From: Alphaproteobacteria bacterium
GTDB lineage: Bacteria > Pseudomonadota > Alphaproteobacteria > Caulobacterales > Hyphomonadaceae
Length of the DNA: 64,000 nt
Assembly: GCA_018222605.1 (NCBI GenBank)
Contig: JAAEZZ010000004.1
Span: 270,600-334,599 of the forward strand
Direction: 5' to 3'
Position numbers and translations under genes: made by a program. The notes beneath the pieces are model-generated. The model made no database searches, was not told where the DNA came from, and saw only the letters and a program-made list of their open reading frames with translations. Positions 54,426 to 63,793 of this stretch are shown one piece after another (position 1 is the stretch's first letter; each line of letters starts with the position of its first letter).

Positions 54426-55838
54426 CTAGCTGACCGGAGACCAGCTCTTTTTCGGCTTGCTACGGCGCTTCTGGCCATTGGCATTTGCCTGGGCGGAGCG
54501 CTGGCCATTGCTTTCACCGCGCGAGGAAGCGGCGGCTGGTTTGCCCGGTCCCTTGCGGGGGCCTTTGCCAGCCCCACCAGAGCGGCTGCGGCTATGGGTC
54601 TGGCCACGGGGCTGCTGGCCTTGGCGACGTCCGCCGCCCTGCCCTCTTCCACGGCTCTGCTTGGAGTGCGGGCCCGGCTCTTCCGGCAGGGACAGGTCCA
54701 GCGCCATGCTCTCATCCGGCGTGTCCAGCGTGTCGATCTTGCGTTTGATCAGCTTTTCGATGTCGCGCAGATAGGCGCGCTCATCATTGCCAACAAAAGA
54801 CAGGGCGATGCCGCTGCGTCCCGCGCGGGCCGTGCGGCCGATGCGGTGCACATAGGATTCCGGCAGGTTCGGCATGTCGAAGTTCACAACATGGCTGACG
54901 CCGTCAACATCAATGCCGCGCGCCGCAATGTCTGTCGCCACAAGGATCGGCGCCTTGCCGCTCTTGAAGGCCTCCAGGGCGCGGATGCGCTGGTTCTGGC
55001 TCTTATTGCCGTGAATGGCCTCGGCATAGAGGCCTTCATTCGCCAGATAGCGAACCACCTTGTCAGCGCCATGCTTGGTACGCGTGAACACGATAGCGCG
55101 GTCCATGTCATCACCCGACAGAACCTCTGCCAGAAGGCGCGGCTTGGAATCGCCCTTCACGAAGTAGACAGCCTGGTCAATGCGCTCGGCAGGCTTGGAC
55201 ACCGGCGTGACAGAGACTTCAGCCGGCTCATGCAGGAAGTCACTGGCCAGGGCGCGGATTTCCTTCGGCATGGTGGCCGAGAACAGCAGCGTCTGACGGC
55301 GTGTCGGCAGCGCTTTCATCACTTTCCGGATCGCCGGCAGGAAGCCCATATCCATCATCTGGTCGGCCTCATCCAGCACAACGGCTTCAGTGGTTCTCAG
55401 CGTCACCGCGCCAGTATCCATATGGTCCAGCAGGCGGCCCGGCGTTGCGACCAGAACGTCCACGCCGCGCGCCAGGGCGCGCACTTGTCCGCCCGGCTTC
55501 ACGCCGCCCACCACAGTCGTCGTCGTCAGTTTCATCTGGCTGCCATAGACGCGCACGCTTTCGGCGATCTGGGCGGCCAGCTCACGCGTCGGCGCAAGGA
55601 TCAGGATACGGGCACTTTTCTTCTCGGGGCGGCCTGGATTGGCCGCAAGGCGGCTCAGCAGCGGCAGCACAAAGGCCGCCGTCTTGCCTGTACCGGTCTG
55701 GGCGATGCCCACCAGGTCGCGGCCAGTCAGCAGCGTCGGGATGGCTTCAGCCTGGATCGGCGTTGGTTTGGTATAGCCCTCGGCCTTGATGGCGCGGAGG
55801 ATCGGCTCGGCAAGGCCGAGATCAGTAAACTGTGTCAA
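54426..55838 (-). CDS. DEAD-box RNA helicase (RhlE-like)
   Basis: The 470-residue protein has the Q motif, Walker A AQTGTGKT (46-53), DEAD (156-159), SAT (187-189) and the C-terminal motifs ARGIDVDGVSHVVNFDMP and HRIGRTARAG. A basic Gly/Arg/Ser tail of about 100 residues follows. It unwinds RNA, probably in ribosome assembly or mRNA decay and often under cold stress. The start is uncertain: a TTG at 55838 gives the family-typical MTQFTDLGL, whereas an ATG at 55934 would add 32 residues over the leader hairpin. The TTG is preferred. Confidence 0.88.
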   Translation of the reverse strand: MTQFTDLGLAEPILRAIKAEGYTKPTPIQAEAIPTLLTGRDLVGIAQTGTGKTAAFVLPLLSRLAANPGRPEKKSARILILAPTRELAAQIAESVRVYGSQMKLTTTTVVGGVKPGGQVRALARGVDVLVATPGRLLDHMDTGAVTLRTTEAVVLDEADQMMDMGFLPAIRKVMKALPTRRQTLLFSATMPKEIRALASDFLHEPAEVSVTPVSKPAERIDQAVYFVKGDSKPRLLAEVLSGDDMDRAIVFTRTKHGADKVVRYLANEGLYAEAIHGNKSQNQRIRALEAFKSGKAPILVATDIAARGIDVDGVSHVVNFDMPNLPESYVHRIGRTARAGRSGIALSFVGNDERAYLRDIEKLIKRKIDTLDTPDESMALDLSLPEEPGPHSKQSRGRGQGGGRRQGQQPRGQTHSRSRSGGAGKGPRKGPGKPAAASSRGESNGQRSAQANANGQKRRSKPKKSWSPVS

Positions 55839-56067
55839 TTCAATACTTTCTATGCGAGCGCAGGGCGGTCTTCGAAAGACCGCGCGCCCTGTTAGGCTTT
55901 TGTTTTCTTTGGGAAGCCTGTGTTTGATCGGCATCCCGGTTCTGGCGCGCACTCGACGCGGAACCGGTACGGCTACGATCAATGCGAGAGCAGCAGCTTT
56001 TCGCCCTGCTGAAGCGGCATATGGCACGCTTCACTGCATTGTACAAATGATTATGACCGCGGCTTCG
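55839..56067 (-). promoter_or_regulatory. Leader of the DEAD-box helicase gene
   Basis: About 230 bases separate the pdeM stop from the TTG start of the helicase. This long leader holds a strong hairpin (55861-55891), and more weakly an AGGCTT/AAGCCT-type pairing further upstream. No other gene is evident. Long structured leaders are frequent in cold-regulated helicase genes. Confidence 0.5.
55861..55891 (-). promoter_or_regulatory. Long leader hairpin close to the helicase start
   Basis: The core GGTCTT-CGA-AAGACC (55867-55881, plus strand) is extended by CAGGGC (55861-55866) pairing with GCCCTG (55886-55891), with four unpaired bases on one side. It lies about 23 bases upstream of the TTG start. 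Confidence 0.55.
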
Positions 56068-56790
56068 TTAACGCCGCCAGCGCGCCCCGGCGGGTTTGTC
56101 GGCGACAAGGCTCTTGTTCGAGACCATGAAAACCCGCTCCTGGCCCAGCGCGAAGGCCATCACGCCTTCCGGGAAAATCGGCGCAAACGCCGCGTCCAGC
56201 ACGTTCAGACCGCCGGTAAATGCGCCCATGGCCGGCATCACAAGCCGTGCACCATCGCTGGCAAAACAGCGCCGACGAACAGACCGCCCGCGCCCGATGA
56301 TCTTCGCGGCCGGGTGGAGGTGGCCGGCCACCTCCCCCGCTTCGCCCGTCGGCTCATGCCGGAAGACCAGCGGGCCGACCCGCAGCGTCTTCGTGGCCCG
56401 TCCGCCCAGATGCTGCGGCGGGTCCGGGTCGTGGTTGCCTTCCACCCAGACCCAGTCATGCGCGGCCGTCAGTGCCTGAATCCGCCGTGCATAGGCCTCC
56501 GGCAGCCGCAGTTCTGCTGCGCGATCATGAAAGCTGTCACCCAGGGAGATAATTGTCGTCGGCCGCAGACTGGCGCACAGGCGCTCGACCACGGACAGTG
56601 TCGCCGCCGTATCATAGGGCGGCAGCATCTGCCCGCGCGCCGCAAAGGCGCTGCCCTTTTCGAAGTGCAGGTCCGACACCACCAGCACCCGCTCGCGCGC
56701 CCACCACAACGCCCCCTCCGGCAGCGGCGTCAGCAGCTCCCCGGCAAGATGCAGATGCGTCTCAGATGGCTTTGCAACAGCGGCAGTCAT
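56068..56790 (-). CDS. pdeM: Ligase-associated DNA damage response endonuclease PdeM
   Basis: The 240-residue metallophosphoesterase has the metal motifs VVSDLHFEKG, LGDSFHD, EGNHDPDP and HEP/GHLHP. This is the pattern of the PdeM family, found next to the ligase-associated DEXH helicase, as here (49 bases apart, same strand). The MTAAVAKPSE start was chosen; the frame extends 12 codons upstream without a site. It probably acts with the helicase on damaged DNA ends, although its substrate is not settled. Confidence 0.92.
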   Translation of the reverse strand: MTAAVAKPSETHLHLAGELLTPLPEGALWWARERVLVVSDLHFEKGSAFAARGQMLPPYDTAATLSVVERLCASLRPTTIISLGDSFHDRAAELRLPEAYARRIQALTAAHDWVWVEGNHDPDPPQHLGGRATKTLRVGPLVFRHEPTGEAGEVAGHLHPAAKIIGRGRSVRRRCFASDGARLVMPAMGAFTGGLNVLDAAFAPIFPEGVMAFALGQERVFMVSNKSLVADKPAGARWRR

Positions 56791-56839
56791 GTAAAGGAAT
56801 CTGGCCTGCAAAACCGTAAGGGTCAATCACGGCGTTCAC

Positions 56840-59332
56840 CTACCCCATCGCGTCGCGCACGAGGTCTGCTTCGACTTCACCCAGAATTGCGTCCTGTACG
56901 GAGGCGCCGGAGACCGGCTCCTTGCCGATTTCCAGCATGACCGGCACGGCAAACGGGCTGATCTTTTCCAGCGCCTGATGGTCTATCTTGCCGCGAATAC
57001 GCACCAGCGCGTCAGACAGGCGCCGCACATCCAACAGGCCCGTCGCCGCATCCTGCCGGGCGGCCTGCAGCAATATATGGTCTGGCTCATGACTGCGCAG
57101 CACATCATAGATAAGGTCTGCCGAGAAGCTTACCTGCCGTGAGTTTTTCTCCTTGCCCGGAAGATTGCGATGGATCAGGCCGGATATCTGCGCGCACTGG
57201 CCGAAGGTGCGTTTCATCAGGGCGCTCTCGTCAAGCCAGCTTTCCAGATCGTCGCCCATCATGTCCGGATGGAACAGCGTGTCCATGTCCACTTCGCCCA
57301 GATCCTCCATACCCCAGACGGCCAGCGCATATTCACTCGCCACAAAGCCTGTCGGCTTGGCGCTCATCCGCTCCAGCCGCCGTGTCAGCAGCATGCCCAG
57401 CGTCTGGTGCGCAAGCCGCCCTTCAAACGGGTAACAGACGAGATAATTCCGGTCCCCTCTCGGGAAAGTCTCAACCAGCAAATGATCCGGTGGCGGAATA
57501 GAGGATTTCTTTTTCTGGATCTCGAACCATTCGCGCACAGGCGCGGGCAGCCCTGTCCATTGCGCGGGGTCATGAATCATCCTCCGCACGCGGTCTGCCA
57601 GAAAGGTCGTCAGCGGAAACTTCCCACCATTGTAAGACGAGATCGCCGGCTTTTCAGCCACCGCCCGAACCACCAGCGCATCCGTGCCCTCAATGCCAAC
57701 CAGGCGCAGCACTTCCCCGGCGAACAGGAATGTGTCGCCCGGCGTCAGCATGGACAGGAAATACTCTTCCATCTCGCCCAGCTTCAGGCCCGGGCGCACA
57801 CTGCGTTTCTCACCCGGCTTTGGTTTTCCCATAAACTGCGCCAGCCGCACCGCCAGCATGGGCGATTCCACAATCGCGCCGACATTCATGCGGTGCGCCT
57901 GCGCATCCCGCGCCGTGCGCGCCACCCACAGCCCGTCCGGACGCCGCACAATGCGGTGAAACCGGTCATAGGTTTTCAGCGCATAGCCGCCGCTCGCGAC
58001 GAAATCGACAATGCGCTCATACGTTTCCCAGTCGAGCCAGGCATAAGGCGCGGCGCGGATAATTTCCTCATACAGCGCATCCAGCCGGAAGCCGTCCCCA
58101 CAGGCCCGCCCCATGATATGCTGGGCCAGTACATCCAGCGCACCCTGCCGAATACCCTCGCCATCAATTTCGCCCGCCTTGACGGCGGCCTCTGCCGCAC
58201 GGCATTCCAGCACCTCAAACCGGTTCGTCGGAACAAGGACGGCTCGGCTGGCCTCATCCATCCGGTGATTGGCCCGGCCAATGCGCTGGATCAGACGGGC
58301 GGCCCCCTTTGGCGCGCCCATCTGGATCACAAGGTCCACCTCGCCCCAGTCAATGCCAAGGTCCAGCGTGGAGGTGCAGACAACCGCCTTCAATACGCCT
58401 GCGGCCATCGCCGCCTCAACCTTCGTTCGCTGCTCTCGCGCGAGGGAACCGTGGTGCAGCGCAATCGGCAGGCCGTCCTCATTGGCGTGCCACAGTTCCT
58501 GAAACATCAGTTCGGCCTGGCTGCGCGTATTGACGAAGACCAGCGTCATCGTCGCCCGCTTGATGGCCTCATACACTTCCGGCACGGCGAAGCGCCCGGA
58601 ATGCCCCGACCACGGAATACGCTCGCGGGAAATCAGAATGTCCACATCTGCGGACACGCCGCCCTCTGCCCGCAGCACCTTCGCCTCAGGCGCCAGCCAT
58701 CTTGCCAGCCCCTCCGGCTCGCGCACCGTGGCAGACAGGCCAATGAACCGGCAGGCCGGGGCCCAGCTCGCCAGCGTGGCCAGCCCCAGAGACAACAGGT
58801 CTCCGCGCTTTGACGCGGCAATCGCATGCGCCTCATCCACGATCACGCATTTCAGGTCCGCAAAGAATTCCTTCGCATGGTCAGAGGCGATGAACAGGGC
58901 CAGCTGTTCCGGTGTGGTCAGCAGAATGTCCGGCGGGGTCCGGCGCTGGCGCTGGCGCACATGGCTCGGCGTGTCGCCGGTGCGGCTCTCGATGCGAATG
59001 CCAAGGCCCATTTCCTCAACCGGGCCCATCAGATTGCGCTGAACATCCGTCGCCAGCGCTTTCAGGGGAGAGATATACAGCGTGTGAAGTGCGGGACGGT
59101 CGGAGTTCGCTGCTCGCTTGCGCTCGCGCAGCTCGATCAGACTGCCCAGAAAGCCGGCCAGCGTCTTGCCGCCGCCGGTCGGCGCTATCAGCAGCGCGCT
59201 CTCGCCCTTCAGGCTCGCTTCGGCCAGCGCCAATTGGTGCGGCCGGACCCGCCAGCCACGGCCAGCAAACCAGTCCTCGAAAGACTGCGGCAACATAAAG
59301 GAAGAAAGATCGCTATCGGCCATGTCTGCCAT
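56840..59332 (-). CDS. Ligase-associated DNA damage response DEXH-box helicase (Lhr-type)
   Basis: The 830-residue protein has Walker A APTGGGKT, DEAH (IVDEAHAIAASKRGD), SATVR, and the Lhr-core blocks VNTRSQAELMFQELWH, ALHHGSLAREQRTKVEAAM, STLDLGIDWGEVDLVIQMGAPKG and QRIGRANHR. A long C-terminal winged-helix and barrel region follows. This is the ligase-associated helicase family (TIGR04121), not the longer mycobacterial Lhr. Of two ATGs, 59332 and 59323, neither has a strong site. Confidence 0.93.
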   Translation of the reverse strand: MADMADSDLSSFMLPQSFEDWFAGRGWRVRPHQLALAEASLKGESALLIAPTGGGKTLAGFLGSLIELRERKRAANSDRPALHTLYISPLKALATDVQRNLMGPVEEMGLGIRIESRTGDTPSHVRQRQRRTPPDILLTTPEQLALFIASDHAKEFFADLKCVIVDEAHAIAASKRGDLLSLGLATLASWAPACRFIGLSATVREPEGLARWLAPEAKVLRAEGGVSADVDILISRERIPWSGHSGRFAVPEVYEAIKRATMTLVFVNTRSQAELMFQELWHANEDGLPIALHHGSLAREQRTKVEAAMAAGVLKAVVCTSTLDLGIDWGEVDLVIQMGAPKGAARLIQRIGRANHRMDEASRAVLVPTNRFEVLECRAAEAAVKAGEIDGEGIRQGALDVLAQHIMGRACGDGFRLDALYEEIIRAAPYAWLDWETYERIVDFVASGGYALKTYDRFHRIVRRPDGLWVARTARDAQAHRMNVGAIVESPMLAVRLAQFMGKPKPGEKRSVRPGLKLGEMEEYFLSMLTPGDTFLFAGEVLRLVGIEGTDALVVRAVAEKPAISSYNGGKFPLTTFLADRVRRMIHDPAQWTGLPAPVREWFEIQKKKSSIPPPDHLLVETFPRGDRNYLVCYPFEGRLAHQTLGMLLTRRLERMSAKPTGFVASEYALAVWGMEDLGEVDMDTLFHPDMMGDDLESWLDESALMKRTFGQCAQISGLIHRNLPGKEKNSRQVSFSADLIYDVLRSHEPDHILLQAARQDAATGLLDVRRLSDALVRIRGKIDHQALEKISPFAVPVMLEIGKEPVSGASVQDAILGEVEADLVRDAMG

Positions 59333-59423
59333 TAAACTATCGCAAGAAATTCCTGTTGCCTCTTTTTTTCACTCAGGGTTCAGGCAAACATTGATGAAAC
59401 CGCGCCTGCCTCACAAGGAAGAC

Positions 59424-60113
59424 ATGCCGATGCCCCGCTTTCTCGCCGCTCTTGCGCTGACCGCCCTTGCTCCTATGCCTGCCCTCGCAGATCCGCTTCA
59501 GGATGCCTTGGCCGCCAGCCAGGATGGGCCGCTCTACACATTCAATCTCACTTATCGCGACAGCGACGTCGAGGCACTGATACAAGTGGACCCCTCGCGC
59601 CCGGAAGGAGAGCGCCTGACGGTTCTGTCTCCGGACAAGTCCGAATGGAGCGAGGGTCTGGCCAAACGGGTTGAAGACATGCAGGCCGATACCGATGGCG
59701 ACATCTGGTGCCATAATCTGTCAAAGCACATTCCGGATGATGCCCGCCTTGTTTCCGAAACGGACAAGACCGCCACCTATAGTTTCACGCCTTTGCCGGG
59801 CGACGATGCCGACAAGAACGAAAAGAAGGTCATCAAACATCTTACCGGCTCGGTTGTGGTCGACAAAACCAACCCCGCCATTCTCAGCTTCCGCATGGCC
59901 TCGGACAAACCGTTCAAGCCCATGGCCGTCGCCAAGATTGATGATTTCGACATGCAGATCGCCTGTGCCCGCGCACCGGATGGCCGCACCCATATCGCCC
60001 GCATGGACATGTCGCTCAGCGGCTCTGCCATGATGCAGGCGTTCAGCCAGTCAGACCATCAGGCCATCTCAAACCTGCAGCCCATTCCGGATTCCGGAAC
60101 AGGCTCCAAATAG
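59424..60113 (+). CDS. Secreted hypothetical protein
   Basis: The 229-residue protein has a signal peptide (MPMPRFLAALALTALAPMPALA). The mature part is rich in Asp, Lys and Ser, with alternating strand-like segments (YTFNLTYRDSDVEALIQVDPSRPEGERLTVLSP and AILSFRMASDKPFKPMAVAKIDDFDMQIACARAPDG). The layout suggests a periplasmic beta-rich fold. The ATG at 59424 has AAGGA five bases upstream; a second at 59430 is possible. I do not recognise a family. Confidence 0.72.
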   Translation: MPMPRFLAALALTALAPMPALADPLQDALAASQDGPLYTFNLTYRDSDVEALIQVDPSRPEGERLTVLSPDKSEWSEGLAKRVEDMQADTDGDIWCHNLSKHIPDDARLVSETDKTATYSFTPLPGDDADKNEKKVIKHLTGSVVVDKTNPAILSFRMASDKPFKPMAVAKIDDFDMQIACARAPDGRTHIARMDMSLSGSAMMQAFSQSDHQAISNLQPIPDSGTGSK

Positions 60114-60119
60114 ACGTCC

Positions 60120-61676
60120 CTATTCCTCCAGGCCGTATTTCTTCAGGACTTCCTCGCGGATCGCATTCCTGGCGCGGTCCGTACGGGCCCGGCGCGCTTC
60201 GATGGTCGCTTCGATCTCTGCCTCGATCTGCTCGCGCTCGGCCGCCTCGGCTGCGCGGGCATCTTCAGCCGCCTGCAGCCCCAGCAGCACGTCGCGCGTG
60301 AAGGAATTGATGTCAAAGCGCGCTCCGCCGATCACGTCAAAGCCGCGGCGAACGATCACCGCATCCATGCTTGGCACGATGACGACATACTGGCCGCGAT
60401 TGCCGGCCATGTAATACGTGCCCTGCGGAATGCCCGGCGCATTATTCATCAACCAGAACTGCGCGCCATAGCCTGCAACACCACCGCCCGGCTGAGCGGG
60501 CCCCGGTGTCGAGACGAATTGTGCCCAGCCTTCCGGCAGCAAGCGTTCATTGCCCCAGACACCATCCTGCAGGTAGAGCTGGCCAATCCGTGCCAGATCC
60601 CGCGCCGTGGACCAGACCTGGCTGGACGAGACAAAATCGCCGTTCCAGTCGACTTCCATCGTGGTGTGAACCGCGCCGATCTTGTGCAGCAGCTTTTCAT
60701 ACGGGAAGCGGTGATAGGAATCATCCGCCCCAAGAGATTCCCGGAAAGACCGCATCGCGATCAGCGTGTCATTATTGGCGTATTTGAAGCGCGTGCCCGG
60801 CTCTGCCTCCAGCACATTCTTCGCCGCCTGATCGACCACGCGGCCACCACCGAAATAGATCCGGTCCGTGCGCGATCCCTGCTCGCCGCTGTCCAGACCG
60901 CTCGCCATCTGCAGCAGGTCGCGCAAAGTGATCTCGCGGCGCGGGTCTGCGCCATTATTCCAGTCTTCGATGACCGCCGGATAATCCAGATCAATATGCC
61001 CGTTGCGCCGCGCCGCGCCCAGCACGGTGGCGGTTATGGATTTCGCAACAGACCAGGTACGCTGCGGTGTCTCATGATCAATACCGCGCGCATAACGCTC
61101 AGCCACAACCTGGCCATCCTTCACGACGACGACGGCACTGGTGCGCGTGCCATTGCCATAGGTACGCTCGTCAAAAGCGAAGGAGACCGGCGCCTCCAGA
61201 CGCTCAGCCTCGCCAATCCGCAATTGCACTTTCACATTAGATCCGATGGCGCTGCCCCGGTCTTCGCCGGTGAATTCCGGCCAGGCCGCAAAGCGCGGCA
61301 GGAAGTTCAGCGCGCCCTCATCCGCCCCAATCGGCAGCTGCGTACAGCCAAAACCAGGACGATAGGCAGCCATGCGCGGCGGCATCGTATCGGAATAGGA
61401 AACAGACACCGTCTTCTTGCGCGGATCGATCACGGCATTCGGCAGTCGGTCATAGGCCCGCTGATAATCCTGATAGATGCCGGACAGCTCATTGGCCTCA
61501 ATTTTGTCCACCGACTGGCCCGCTACGAACAGGCCGGAACACAGGAAGCCCGCCTTGTAGCCCGCCGCCAGTGCGGCATCCAGCTCAGCCGTACTTCCGC
61601 CCTCCTGCGCGGCAGCCGGCAGGGCTGCCACCGATAGAACGGCAAGCGATGCAAGGACGGTTCTCAAGGGACGCAT
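60120..61676 (-). CDS. Beta-lactamase-family serine hydrolase, secreted
   Basis: The 518-residue protein has a signal peptide (MRPLRTVLASLAVLSVAALPAAAQ), an N-terminal domain of about 170 residues, then the class C beta-lactamase fold with S-x-x-K (Ser209, Lys212 in TWSVAKS) and Y-x-N (Tyr299, Asn301 in KYANND). A charged C-terminal helix (about 475-518, AEAAEREQIEAEIEATIEARR region by composition) could form a coiled coil. Esterase or peptidase activity is likely. An upstream TTG (61682) is an alternative start. Confidence 0.86.
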   Translation of the reverse strand: MRPLRTVLASLAVLSVAALPAAAQEGGSTAELDAALAAGYKAGFLCSGLFVAGQSVDKIEANELSGIYQDYQRAYDRLPNAVIDPRKKTVSVSYSDTMPPRMAAYRPGFGCTQLPIGADEGALNFLPRFAAWPEFTGEDRGSAIGSNVKVQLRIGEAERLEAPVSFAFDERTYGNGTRTSAVVVVKDGQVVAERYARGIDHETPQRTWSVAKSITATVLGAARRNGHIDLDYPAVIEDWNNGADPRREITLRDLLQMASGLDSGEQGSRTDRIYFGGGRVVDQAAKNVLEAEPGTRFKYANNDTLIAMRSFRESLGADDSYHRFPYEKLLHKIGAVHTTMEVDWNGDFVSSSQVWSTARDLARIGQLYLQDGVWGNERLLPEGWAQFVSTPGPAQPGGGVAGYGAQFWLMNNAPGIPQGTYYMAGNRGQYVVIVPSMDAVIVRRGFDVIGGARFDINSFTRDVLLGLQAAEDARAAEAAEREQIEAEIEATIEARRARTDRARNAIREEVLKKYGLEE

Positions 61677-61814
61677 GGGCAAAACTCTCCTGTTACAGAT
61701 GCAACTCTATGCACATGATTTCATGTCGCAAGTAAGACCTTCATCATCGCTGACCCTTTTTGCCGACATCCGGCGCCTATCAATGCAGGCAACAAACCCG
61801 GAGGGACGTGCGCG

Positions 61815-62612
61815 ATGAGACTGACACACAAACACGCAAGTGCGGCAATATTTGGAAGCCTGCTGATACTGGCCGCCTGCGATTCAAACGCCCCGGAACG
61901 GGCCGATGTTCCCGCTGATCCGGTTTTGATGGATCACCCCGCAGAGACGGACGCAGAGCTGACGGATTTCCAGAAGGAAGTCCTCTCCGCCATGCAGCAG
62001 GCTGCCGATTCCGGCCAGACCGATTCTGCCTTCATACTGGCAGTTTTCGAGGCCCGCGAAGATGCCCGCGACCTGTTCCTCGACACCGCCGAGACCGCCT
62101 ACACAGATGGCAAGACGCCCTATGAGGCCGGACGGGCCGGCGGCGAGGCCATCCGCCCCATCATCATTGAGGAAAGCAATCGCGCCGTCACCCGCGCAAC
62201 GGACCAACAAGCGGCAGACCTGATCACCATAACCGGAAAGGAATTCCGCGAATTCCAGACCTCCGCCCCGCAGGATTGCGCTCGCGCGGCCGCCGGTCTC
62301 AGCCCGCGAACGGACTCGCCGCGTATGAAACAGCTGCGCCAGGAGGAAAGCGCCGTGACGCTCGCCATCCTGCAGGCGCCCGGTCAGACCGGCGGGACAG
62401 TCACCCCGATGGATGACATCCTTACCTGGATGGGTGCGGTCTTTACCGATCAGCCAGACGCCGCGACCGGGGCAGCCTATATCGGCACCCCCAACCCAAC
62501 CGACGAGCAGGCTCGCCAAGTCTGCCACACCATGATCGTCATCTATGACGAACTCGGCAAGCTGCCCCTTGCCCAGCGCGCCGCCTATATGCGCGGCCTG
62601 TCAGCCGGATAA
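61815..62612 (+). CDS. Lipoprotein, unknown function
   Basis: The 265-residue protein has a lipobox (ILAAC) after a short signal. A helical body follows, with several charged Ala-rich helices (TDFQKEVLSAMQQAADSGQTDSAFILAVFEAREDARDLFLDTAETAY) and conserved-looking CARAAAGL and ARQVCHTM segments; the two cysteines could pair. It lies 45 bases before the exonuclease gene and may share its transcript. I do not recognise a family. Confidence 0.7.
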   Translation: MRLTHKHASAAIFGSLLILAACDSNAPERADVPADPVLMDHPAETDAELTDFQKEVLSAMQQAADSGQTDSAFILAVFEAREDARDLFLDTAETAYTDGKTPYEAGRAGGEAIRPIIIEESNRAVTRATDQQAADLITITGKEFREFQTSAPQDCARAAAGLSPRTDSPRMKQLRQEESAVTLAILQAPGQTGGTVTPMDDILTWMGAVFTDQPDAATGAAYIGTPNPTDEQARQVCHTMIVIYDELGKLPLAQRAAYMRGLSAG

Positions 62613-62657
62613 GCCCCCGCCCTTCCCCGCGGGCGCAGACCCTCTACATTAGACTGC

Positions 62658-63686
62658 ATGCTGCGCCCGGACCTTCTTCTCTGCCCCACGCCCAAGGGGC
62701 TCTATTGCCCGCCCGGAGATTTCTATCTCGATCCCGTGCGCGGCGCGGTGGACCGGGCGGTCATCAGCCATGGCCATTCGGACCATGCGCGCGGCGGGCA
62801 TGGCAAAGTCCTCGCCCATCCGCACACGCTCGCCATCATGGCCGCGCGCTATGGGGAGAGTTTTGCAAAATCGACCCAGGCCGTCGAATATGGCGAAGCG
62901 ATCGAGATCAATGGCGTTACCGTCTGGCTGTCGCCGGCCGGCCACATATTGGGCTCGTCGCAGATCGTGGTGGAGTTCAAAGGCCTGCGCATGGTGTTCA
63001 CCGGAGACTACAAACGCCGCTGGGACCCGACCTGCGCGCCCTTCGAGCTGGTCGAGAACACGCATGTCTTCATCACGGAGGCGACCTTCGGCCTGCCCGT
63101 CTTCCGCCATCCGCCCACGGAACAGGAAATCGACAAGCTGGTCCGCTCTGTCGCTGACAATCCGGACCGCACGCACTGCATCGGCGCCTACTCGCTCGGC
63201 AAGGCTCAGCGCGTGATCAAGCATCTGCGCCTCGCCGGGCATGACCGGCCCATCTACATTCATGGCAGCCTGGAAAAGCTTTGCGAGGTTTATGAAGCCG
63301 CCGGTGTGGAGCTGGGGGAACTGCGCCCCGCCACGCTGGAAGACCGTTCAAAATCCGTACGCGAAGCCTTCCGTGGAGAGATCGTCATCGCCCCGCCCGG
63401 TGCCTTTGAAGGCAAATGGGCCCAGCGCTTCCCCGATCCCGTCATCGGCTTTGCCTCCGGCTGGATGAGCGTGAAACAGCGCGCCAAACAACGCGGCGTC
63501 GAACTGCCGCTCGTCATCTCGGACCATGCCGACTGGGACGAACTGACCGACACAATCCGAGACGTGAACCCGCAAGACCTCTGGATCACCTATGGCCGCG
63601 AAGATGCCCTCGTCCGCTGGGCCGAACTCGAAGGCCGCCGCGCCAAGCCGCTCAGACTTGTAGGCTATGAGGAAGAAATGGGGTGA
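62658..63686 (+). CDS. Ligase-associated DNA damage response exonuclease (MBL fold)
   Basis: The 342-residue protein has the metallo-beta-lactamase motif SHGHSDHARGG, then SPAGHILGSSQI, FTGDYKRRWDPTCAPFE and VISDHADWDELTDTIRDVNPQ, with beta-CASP-like features. It matches the family that accompanies the ligase-associated helicase and ligase (TIGR04122). It should trim DNA ends. In related genomes the ATP-dependent ligase gene usually follows; here it does not within 314 bases. Confidence 0.9.
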   Translation: MLRPDLLLCPTPKGLYCPPGDFYLDPVRGAVDRAVISHGHSDHARGGHGKVLAHPHTLAIMAARYGESFAKSTQAVEYGEAIEINGVTVWLSPAGHILGSSQIVVEFKGLRMVFTGDYKRRWDPTCAPFELVENTHVFITEATFGLPVFRHPPTEQEIDKLVRSVADNPDRTHCIGAYSLGKAQRVIKHLRLAGHDRPIYIHGSLEKLCEVYEAAGVELGELRPATLEDRSKSVREAFRGEIVIAPPGAFEGKWAQRFPDPVIGFASGWMSVKQRAKQRGVELPLVISDHADWDELTDTIRDVNPQDLWITYGREDALVRWAELEGRRAKPLRLVGYEEEMG

Positions 63687-63723
63687 TACGCCCCACGAAC
63701 ATCCCCTTCCTCTCTTCCGCTCA

Positions 63724-63741
63724 CCCCGGCGCAGGCCGGGG
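63724..63741. repeat. CCCCGGC-GCAG-GCCGGGG palindrome
   Basis: A perfect 7-bp stem with a 4-base loop, 38 bases after the exonuclease stop. Similar CACCCCGG...CCGGGGTC palindromes are common between genes in alphaproteobacteria. Without a T-run it is a repeat rather than a classic terminator. Confidence 0.6.
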
Positions 63742-63793
63742 TCCAGGGCGGCAGGGACGGAAGTTTGTGGGATAGAGAGCGGCGCAATCCCCC

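Noticed and set aside
54288-55895. 535-codon open frame on the plus strand
   Set aside because: It is antisense to the DEAD-box helicase and shows no family features.
57170-58813. 547-codon open frame on the plus strand
   Set aside because: It is antisense to the DEXH helicase, which has all its motifs; long antisense frames are expected in GC-rich DNA with this codon bias.
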